Assembly (NCBI GenBank): GCA_021770845.1
Contig: JAETQF010000005.1
Coordinates: forward strand, 62,001 to 126,000
Source of the DNA: Oscillospiraceae bacterium
Lineage (GTDB): Bacteria > Bacillota > Clostridia > Oscillospirales > Oscillospiraceae
Direction: 5' to 3'
Length of the DNA: 64,000 nucleotides
Below, in pieces: positions 58,845 to 64,000 of the stretch (the first letter of the stretch is position 1; each line of letters opens with the position of its first letter). Made by a program: the position numbers and the translations under genes. The notes below the pieces were generated by a model, which made no database searches, was not told where the DNA came from, and worked only from the letters and a program-made list of their open reading frames with translations.

Positions 58845-59723
58845 ATGAAAACGATGAAAAAGCTGACGGCCCTTCTGCTGGCCCTCACCATGGCACTGGC
58901 GCTGTGCGCCTGCTCCAGCACGGGGGGCACCCCCACGGACGCCCCCACCCAGCCCGCCGAGAGCCAGCCCGCCGCCGACCCCACCGACGCGCCCACGGAG
59001 GAGCCCACCAACGCCCCCGCAGCCTTCACCACCGTGGAGGAGGGCAAGCTACATATGTCCACCAACGCCGCGTTCCCTCCCTATGAGATGACCACCGACG
59101 ATGGCGGCTTCGAGGGCATCGACGTGGAGGTGGCCGAGGCCATCGCCAAGAAGCTGGGCCTGGAGCTGGTGGTGGACGACATGGCTTTCAACAACGCCCT
59201 GCTGGCCGTGCAGAACGGCGAGAGCGACATTGCCATGGCCGCCATCACCGTGAAGCCCGACCGTCTGGAGGTCATGGACTTCACCGAAAGCTACGCCACC
59301 GGTGTCCAGGTGGTCATCGTCAAGGAGGACTCCCCCATCCAGTCCATCGACGACCTGGGCAACGCCGAGATGATCGGCTGCCAGGCGGACACCACCGGCT
59401 ACTTCTACTGCTCCGATACCCCGGAGAACGGCGGCTACGGCGAGGATCACGTCACCGCTTATGACACCGGCGCCCTGGCCGTCATGGATCTGGTGGCGGG
59501 CACCATCGACGCGGTGGTCATCGACAACGGCCCCGCCCAGGCCTATGTGGCCCAGAACCCCGGCCTGAAGATCCTGGACGGTGCCTGGGTCACCGAGGAC
59601 TACGCCATCGGCCTCGCCAAGGGGAACACCGCCCTGCTGGATGCGGTGAACGCCGCCCTGGCCGAGCTGAAGGCGGACGGCACCTTCCAGGGCATCGTGG
59701 ATAAGTACATCAAGGCCGGCTGA
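58845..59723 (+). CDS. polar amino-acid ABC transporter substrate-binding lipoprotein
   Basis: A 292-residue family 3 solute-binding protein. The lipoprotein signal (MKTMKKLTALLLALTMALALC) is followed by a Thr/Pro-rich linker and the SBP_bac_3 domain: LHMSTNAAFPPYEMTTDDGGFEGIDVEVAEAIAKKLGLELVVDDMAFNNALLAVQNGESDIAMAAITVKPDRLEVMDFTESYAT. The specificity (Gln, Glu, Arg, cystine) cannot be read from the sequence. ATG 58845 follows GGAG by about 9 bases. First of three genes; a stem-loop after it can keep its mRNA more abundant than the permease part. Confidence 0.93.
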   Translation: MKTMKKLTALLLALTMALALCACSSTGGTPTDAPTQPAESQPAADPTDAPTEEPTNAPAAFTTVEEGKLHMSTNAAFPPYEMTTDDGGFEGIDVEVAEAIAKKLGLELVVDDMAFNNALLAVQNGESDIAMAAITVKPDRLEVMDFTESYATGVQVVIVKEDSPIQSIDDLGNAEMIGCQADTTGYFYCSDTPENGGYGEDHVTAYDTGALAVMDLVAGTIDAVVIDNGPAQAYVAQNPGLKILDGAWVTEDYAIGLAKGNTALLDAVNAALAELKADGTFQGIVDKYIKAG

Positions 59724-59748
59724 TTCGCAACCAAACGGAAATGCTCCA

Positions 59749-59782
59749 AGCAGGGGCGGCTCTGACGGGCCGCCCCTGCCTT
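59749..59782 (+). terminator. intercistronic stem-loop between binding protein and permease genes
   Basis: GCAGGGGCGGC, loop TCTGACGG, GCCGCCCCTGC. Without a long T-run it probably acts as a partial terminator or 3' stabiliser. Confidence 0.7.
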
Positions 59783-59808
59783 ACAACACTTGAGAGGGGA
59801 ATACCTCA

Positions 59809-60567
59809 ATGCTCCAACCGCTTATCGACTGGCTGTACGGCCTTCCCTTTGTCCAATGGCTGATCAAGCTGGCCCCCCGGTTCCATACCGCCTTCGTGGA
59901 GGCCGACCGCTGGCAGATGTACCTCAAGGGGCTGGTGATCACCTTTGAGATCACCTTGGTATCCATCGCCATGGGCCTGGTGCTGGGCCTGTTTGTGGCC
60001 ATGGTACGTACCGCCCACGATCAGCAGCGCCCCGGGCGGCGCAACCCCCTGCTGGGCGTGGTCAACCTGATCTGCAAGGTGTATACCACCGTGATCCGGG
60101 GCACCCCCATGATGGTGCAGATCCTGATCTGGGCTTTTGTCATCCTCCGGGGGGAGCGCAACAAGGTGATGGTGGGCATGATCGGCATGGGCGTCAACGC
60201 CGGGGCCTACATCTCGGAGATCATCCGGGGCGGGCTGATGAGCGTGGATCCGGGCCAGTCCGAGGCGGGCCGCTCCCTGGGGCTGGGCTATTTTGACACC
60301 ATGCGCTTTATCATCATCCCCCAGGCCTTCAAAAATATCCTGCCCTCCATGGGCAACGAGCTGGTGACGCTGTTCAAGGACACCTCTCTGGTGAACGCCA
60401 TCGGCGCGGCGGAGATGACCTACTACGCCAACCGGATCGGCGGCAAGACCTACGACTATATGCCGCCCCTCATCGGCATCGCCTGCATCTACTTATTCTT
60501 CGTTATCATCCTCACCTGGCTCCAGGGAAAGCTGGAAAGGAGGCTGGCCCAAAGTGATCGACGTTAA
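59809..60567 (+). CDS. polar amino-acid ABC transporter permease
   Basis: A 252-residue HisM/GlnP-type permease with about five membrane segments. The EAA loop is [90 protein letters not shown] is the entry segment. It would form a homodimer with the ATPase of the next gene, which it overlaps by 14 bases. Its N-terminal 40 residues before the first membrane segment resemble other amino-acid permeases of clostridia. Confidence 0.93.
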   Translation: MLQPLIDWLYGLPFVQWLIKLAPRFHTAFVEADRWQMYLKGLVITFEITLVSIAMGLVLGLFVAMVRTAHDQQRPGRRNPLLGVVNLICKVYTTVIRGTPMMVQILIWAFVILRGERNKVMVGMIGMGVNAGAYISEIIRGGLMSVDPGQSEAGRSLGLGYFDTMRFIIIPQAFKNILPSMGNELVTLFKDTSLVNAIGAAEMTYYANRIGGKTYDYMPPLIGIACIYLFFVIILTWLQGKLERRLAQSDRR

Positions 60568-61276
60568 ACACCTGTCCAAGTCCTTTGGGGACAACCTGGT
60601 GCTGGACGATATCTCGGAGCACATCCACCCCGGGGAAAAGGTGGTGGTGATCGGCCCGTCCGGCTCGGGCAAGTCCACCTTCCTGCGGTGCCTCAACCTG
60701 CTGGAGACTCCCACCGCCGGCACCATCACCTTCGACGGCGCGGAGATCACCGACCCCAAGGCGGACATCAACAACCTCCGCCGCCAGATGGGGATGGTGT
60801 TCCAGCACTTCAACCTGTTCCCCAACATGACCATACGCAAAAACATCACCCTGGCCCCGGTTCGCACCGGCCTGATGAAGCAGGCCGAGGCGGAGGAGGA
60901 GGCCATGGCCCTGCTGCGCCGGGTGGGGCTGGAGGAGAAGGCGGACGCCTACCCCGCCCAGCTGTCCGGCGGCCAGAAGCAGCGCATCGCCATCGTGCGG
61001 GCCCTGGCCATGAAGCCCAAGGTGCTGCTGTTCGACGAGCCCACCTCCGCCCTGGATCCCGAGATGGTGGGGGAGGTGCTGGAGGTCATGAAGGAGCTGG
61101 CCCGGGAGGGCATGACCATGGTGGTGGTGACCCACGAGATGGGCTTTGCCCGGGAGGTGGGCACCCGGGTGCTGTTCATGGACGGGGGGAAGATCCTGGA
61201 GCAGGACGAGCCCCACGCCTTCTTCGCCCACCCCAGGGAGCAGCGCACCATTGATTTTTTGTCCAAGGTGCTGTAA
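60554..61276 (+). CDS. polar amino-acid ABC transporter ATP-binding protein
   Basis: A 240-residue GlnQ-type ATPase: Walker [11 protein letters not shown] loop [15 protein letters not shown], signature [15 protein letters not shown], Walker [20 protein letters not shown], and the switch histidine in [10 protein letters not shown]. The GTG start lies within the permease gene. A duplicated remnant of its 3' end lies 65 bases downstream. Confidence 0.95.
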   Translation: MIDVKHLSKSFGDNLVLDDISEHIHPGEKVVVIGPSGSGKSTFLRCLNLLETPTAGTITFDGAEITDPKADINNLRRQMGMVFQHFNLFPNMTIRKNITLAPVRTGLMKQAEAEEEAMALLRRVGLEEKADAYPAQLSGGQKQRIAIVRALAMKPKVLLFDEPTSALDPEMVGEVLEVMKELAREGMTMVVVTHEMGFAREVGTRVLFMDGGKILEQDEPHAFFAHPREQRTIDFLSKVL

Positions 61277-61278
61277 GG

Positions 61279-61311
61279 AATTTCCCACCCCTGCGGGGTG
61301 GGAAATTTGCG
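61279..61311 (+). terminator. terminator of the ABC transporter operon
   Basis: AATTTCCCACCCC, loop TGC, GGGGTGGGAAATT, then TGCG. Confidence 0.75.
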
Positions 61312-61356
61312 TACCTCCGGGAGCGGCGCGCCATCGGCTTCCAGTCCAAGGTGCTG
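61312..61356 (+). pseudogene. remnant of a second ATPase gene 3' end
   Basis: Read in frame it gives YLRERRAIGFQSKVL then TAA, against [11 protein letters not shown] then TAA at the end of the ATPase gene. TCCAAGGTGCTGTAA is identical in both. A tandem duplication followed by deletion is the simplest reading. Confidence 0.65.
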
Positions 61357-61399
61357 TAAAAAATATCGGCGGAACGGGTTTTCCATTCCGCCGATATTT
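61354..61399. terminator. bidirectional terminator between the ABC operon and the glycine-rich gene
   Basis: AAAATATCGGCGGAA, loop CGGGTTTTCCA, TTCCGCCGATATTTT. Confidence 0.9.
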
Positions 61400-61413
61400 T
61401 GCTGTTGAAACGG

Positions 61414-61959
61414 CTAACGCCGACCGCCTCCCCGGCCGCCGCCGAAGGAGCCGCCGCCGGGACGCCCGCCCCCAAAGGAGGAGCGCCCCCCGCCAAAGGA
61501 GCCGCCGGGCCGTCCCCCGCCGAAGGAGGAGCGCCCGCCGCCGAAGGATCCACCGGGCCGTCCGCCGCCGAAGCTGCCGCCAGGCCGGGAGGAGGGCCGG
61601 GTGGTGGGCCGCCCGCCGCCGAAGGAGCCGCCGGGCCGGGGGCCGGAGGAGGGCCTGCCTCCCCCGAAGGAGCCGCTGGGCCGTCCGCCGCCAAAGGATC
61701 CGCCCGGCCTTGTGCCCGCGCCGGGCCGTGCGTTGGGACGGGGCTGGCCTGGGCCGAAGCCCATGCCGGGGCCGAACCCCGGGCCGTGGGGGGGCCGGGG
61801 GGGCCTGGGGGGCCGGGGCCGGAAGATATAGAAGGGCCGGTAGACGTAGCTGGGCCCGTACCACCCGCAGCGGTAGCGCCGCCGGTGGGAGCCCTCCAGA
61901 GCCAGCAGCACGATCACCACCAGTACGATGATGATAATAAGGTCGGTCAAATCGCCCAT
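61414..61959 (-). CDS. membrane-anchored glycine-rich repeat protein
   Basis: A 181-residue protein with one N-terminal membrane segment (LTDLIIIIVLVVIVLLALEG) and a Tyr/Arg/Pro-rich part. From about residue 75 it has some ten units of the type GGSFGGGRP or SSFGGGRP, ending GGGRGGGRR. TPM/YgcG-type proteins normally carry such a GGSFGGG tail themselves; here the adjacent TPM protein lacks it and this separate protein supplies it. Function unknown; a wall- or membrane-associated scaffold is a guess. It starts 21 bases after the TPM gene and shares its transcript. Confidence 0.7.
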   Translation of the reverse strand: MGDLTDLIIIIVLVVIVLLALEGSHRRRYRCGWYGPSYVYRPFYIFRPRPPRPPRPPHGPGFGPGMGFGPGQPRPNARPGAGTRPGGSFGGGRPSGSFGGGRPSSGPRPGGSFGGGRPTTRPSSRPGGSFGGGRPGGSFGGGRSSFGGGRPGGSFGGGRSSFGGGRPGGGSFGGGRGGGRR

Positions 61960-61980
61960 TGCGGGGCCTCCTTTCCCGGG

Positions 61981-62610
61981 TCAGCGGTAATAGCTCCCGT
62001 ACCAGTCCTCCAGCGCCGCGGTGAGATCCAGCACGGCGTCGTCATACATTCCGCGGACGAAATAGTCCTCCATATAGTCGTAGGCGTAGTTGGAGCAGTC
62101 GTCGTCGGTGAAATCCCGGCGGATGTCGTCCCCCTGCACCAACCAGTAGTTGTCGCCGCTGATGTCCAGGGCCACGATCATGTCGTAGCCGCCCAGGCCC
62201 ATCTCCACGGCCTGCCGGTAGGCGTAGTCACCCAGATCGTCCCGGCCGTAGTTGCAGGTGATCACGGCCACGGTGACGCTGTGCCGCTGCCACAAGCGCT
62301 GGTTGCGCTGGGCCAGCTCCTGCTCCGTCCGGGTGGACAGCACGCTGGCGTCGTCCCGCACGAAGGTGTCGGAAGCGGCGGGGGCGTTGGGCAGATCAGG
62401 CTCCGGCACCGGGTTGTTGATGGGCGCCCTGGCGTAGCCGATGCCGATGGCGGCAACAACCATCAGCGCCGTCAGCCCCCAGGCCACCCCCTGCTTTTTG
62501 AACACAGTCCTGCCCCGCTGGCTGACGGCGGCCAGCACCGCCGCCGCGATGGCCACCGGGAGGAGGAGCATCAAGATCCATCTGATTGGAAATACAGGTA
62601 ACATAGACAT
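61981..62610 (-). CDS. TPM-domain membrane protein (YgcG-like, without the glycine-rich tail)
   Basis: A 209-residue protein with two N-terminal membrane segments (WILMLLLPVAIAAAVLAAVS; WGLTALMVVAAIGIGYA) and then a TPM domain: FVRDDASVLSTRTEQELAQRNQRLWQRHSVTVAVITCNYGRDDLGDYAYRQAVEMGLGGYDMIVALDISGDNYWLVQGDDI. TPM domains are implicated in phosphatase-like activity or membrane protein quality control. The ATG follows AAAGGA. It lies between telA and the glycine-rich gene on the same strand, the three probably forming one functional group. Confidence 0.82.
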   Translation of the reverse strand: MSMLPVFPIRWILMLLLPVAIAAAVLAAVSQRGRTVFKKQGVAWGLTALMVVAAIGIGYARAPINNPVPEPDLPNAPAASDTFVRDDASVLSTRTEQELAQRNQRLWQRHSVTVAVITCNYGRDDLGDYAYRQAVEMGLGGYDMIVALDISGDNYWLVQGDDIRRDFTDDDCSNYAYDYMEDYFVRGMYDDAVLDLTAALEDWYGSYYR

Positions 62611-62654
62611 AGGAAGTCCTTTCTAAGACGCGGACGTTTTCTTTGTGTGCGCCC

Positions 62655-62742
62655 TGTAGGGCGCGACGACCCGGCGCGCCGCTGGATCGCGCGGCATTTG
62701 CTGAAAGATCGGCGGGCCGGGTCGTTCCGCCCTACGGTGCAC
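62655..62742. repeat. family C inverted-repeat element, copy 3
   Basis: Left arm GTAGGGCGCGACGACCCGGC, right arm GGCCGGGTCGTTCCGCCCTA. It lies between telA and the TPM gene and may disturb their operon. Confidence 0.85.
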
Positions 62743-62755
62743 CGTTTACGATCTC

Positions 62756-63973
62756 TTACCCCCGCAGCTCCAGCAGCTTCTGCTTCAGTTCGCCCTCGAT
62801 ACGGCCCAGCTCCAGCTCGGCCTCCTTGCGCTTCTGGGCGCCGTCCTTCTGGATCTGCATCACCTCGTCCAGGGTGGAGATGAGCTGCTGGTTGGTGTGC
62901 TGGAGGGTCTCGATATCCACCACGCTCCGCTCCGCCTCCTTGGCCGTCTCAATGGTGCCCATCTTCAGCATCTCGGCGTTTTTCCGCAGCAGGTCGTTGG
63001 TCATGTTGGTGACGGCGGACTGGGCCGCGGTGGCCTGCCGGGAGTGCTCCAGCCCCAGGGCCAGCACCATCTGGCTTTTCCACAGGGGGATGGTGTTCAC
63101 CAGGGAGGACTGGATCTTCTCCAGCATCAGCGCGTCGTTGTTCTGGATCATCCGGGTCTGGGGGCCCATCTGGATGGAGATCATCCGGGTGAGCTCCAGG
63201 TCGTGGAGCTTCTTCTCAAACCGGTTGCACAGGTTGGCGTAGTCGTTGTACTTCTGGGCGTCCTCCTGGGAGCCGCTCTCCGCCGCCTTTTTCCGCAGCT
63301 CCTCCAGATCCTCGTTCCGGGCCTTCATCAGGGCCTTCTTGCCCGCCAGGATATACATGGTGAGCTCCTTGTAGTACTTGGTGTTCAGCTCATACATCTG
63401 ATCCAGCATGGCGATGTCCTTCATCAGCGTGACCTGGTGCCCCTCCAGGATGGAGGCGATCTTATCCACGTTGACCTCCGCCTTGTCGTAGCTGGCCTTG
63501 AGGGCCAGGGCCTCGTTCTTCTTCTTCTGGAACCAGCCGCCGATGCCCTTCTTCTCCTCCTGGCCGAAGGTTTTCAGCTCCACCACCAGGGAGGACAGGG
63601 CCTCCCCCACCTGGCCCAGATCCTTGGTGCGCACGTTGTTGAGGGCGTTCTCCGAGAAGCCGGCGATGTTCTTCTGGGCCGCCGCGCCGTACTGGAGCAC
63701 CTGGGTGGAGTCGGTGATGTCGATCTTCTGGGCGAAGTCGTTCACCATCTTCCGCTCCGCCTCGGACAGCTGGCTCTCGTCCAGCTGGATGGCCTGGGCG
63801 TCCCGGGCGGCCTGCACCGCGGCGGCGTCCTCCGGGGTGACGCTGTTCTCCAGAGTGAGGGTGGGGGCCTCCGGGGCCTTGGGAATGGTGGCCTCGGCGG
63901 CCTGGGCGGCCTGAGCGGCGGCCGCGGCGCCGGTGGGATCCAGGGTCAGCTCGGGCATCATGTTCTCATCCAT
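62756..63973 (-). CDS. toxic anion resistance protein TelA family
   Basis: A 405-residue soluble, mostly helical protein. After an Ala-rich N-terminus comes the TelA domain: VNDFAQKIDITDSTQVLQYGAAAQKNIAGFSENALNNVRTKDLGQVGEALSSLVVELK, YDKAEVNVDKIASILEGHQVTLMKDIAMLDQMYELNTKYYKELTMYI, and the conserved IQMGPQTRMIQNNDALMLEKIQSSLVNTIPLWKSQM. The family is linked with tellurite resistance and cell-envelope stress, though its biochemical action is not known. The ATG follows CGGAGGAG. The XpaC gene that often precedes telA may lie beyond the window. Confidence 0.94.
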   Translation of the reverse strand: MDENMMPELTLDPTGAAAAAQAAQAAEATIPKAPEAPTLTLENSVTPEDAAAVQAARDAQAIQLDESQLSEAERKMVNDFAQKIDITDSTQVLQYGAAAQKNIAGFSENALNNVRTKDLGQVGEALSSLVVELKTFGQEEKKGIGGWFQKKKNEALALKASYDKAEVNVDKIASILEGHQVTLMKDIAMLDQMYELNTKYYKELTMYILAGKKALMKARNEDLEELRKKAAESGSQEDAQKYNDYANLCNRFEKKLHDLELTRMISIQMGPQTRMIQNNDALMLEKIQSSLVNTIPLWKSQMVLALGLEHSRQATAAQSAVTNMTNDLLRKNAEMLKMGTIETAKEAERSVVDIETLQHTNQQLISTLDEVMQIQKDGAQKRKEAELELGRIEGELKQKLLELRG

Positions 63974-64000
63974 GTTTTTTCTCCTCCGTTTTCTGATCGG

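Noticed and set aside
60512-61864. 450-residue minus-strand ORF over the ABC ATPase gene
   Set aside because: Antisense shadow of a well-supported ATPase gene and of the glycine-rich gene region; no family features.

Overview
The window is GC-rich, densely coded DNA from what looks like an endospore-forming, anaerobic gut Firmicute of the Oscillospiraceae type. The evidence is a complete spoIIAA-spoIIAB-sigF operon, third codon positions dominated by G and C, strong AGGAGG ribosome binding sites, many sigma-A promoters with exact 17-base spacers, and PadR/DUF2812, TelA/TPM and YitT genes typical of that group. The genus is an inference and cannot be fixed from the sequence alone. No rRNA, tRNA, CRISPR array, transposase or integrase was found.

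Layout. 1-3.2 kb: 3' end of murA, a WalJ/YycJ metallo-hydrolase, rlmH and an HD hydrolase. 3.3-17.0 kb: a compact contractile-phage structural cluster (terminases, decoration protein, capsid, portal, protease, connectors, sheath, tube, frameshifted tail chaperone, LysM protein, hub, spike, baseplate wedge). It has no integrase, repressor, tape measure, tail fibre, holin or lysin, and interspersed repeats sit at its module boundaries. 17.1-17.4 kb: a perfect promoter followed by a roughly 300-nt structured non-coding RNA with its own terminator, possibly the raiA-motif RNA. 17.5-31.2 kb: an ABM-like protein, mreB, a divergent type IIA topoisomerase pair split by a secreted and a membrane protein, YitT, a lipoprotein, glnS and a VOC protein. 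31.2-34.2 kb (minus): spoIIA operon and an ECF sigma/anti-sigma pair. 34.3-45.7 kb: an attenuated uracil permease, a membrane-anchored hydrolase, a glycerol operon (glpP, GlpA-like, FAD oxidoreductase, DUF1667, glpK) and a chemoreceptor. 45.9-64 kb: an XRE-membrane regulator, pyrG, a small XRE/RHH pair, a branched-chain aminotransferase, PadR/DUF2812, dCMP deaminase, ApbE, rny, two acyltransferase-type proteins, a polar amino-acid ABC transporter, and a glycine-rich/TPM/TelA group.

Four or more repeat families run through the intergenic DNA. Family A (about 110-150 bp, five copies) and family B (about 150 bp, two nearly identical copies in opposite orientation 44 kb apart plus a diverged one) often occur together and end in long perfect palindromes. 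Family C is a TAGGGCG...CGCCCTA inverted-repeat element, and family D is a GGGGC-rich palindromic element. Some copies have become part of coding sequence (C-termini of the 49.6-kb RHH protein and the GlpA-like protein). The most interesting items are the reduced phage cluster, the structured RNA at its end and the repeat families.
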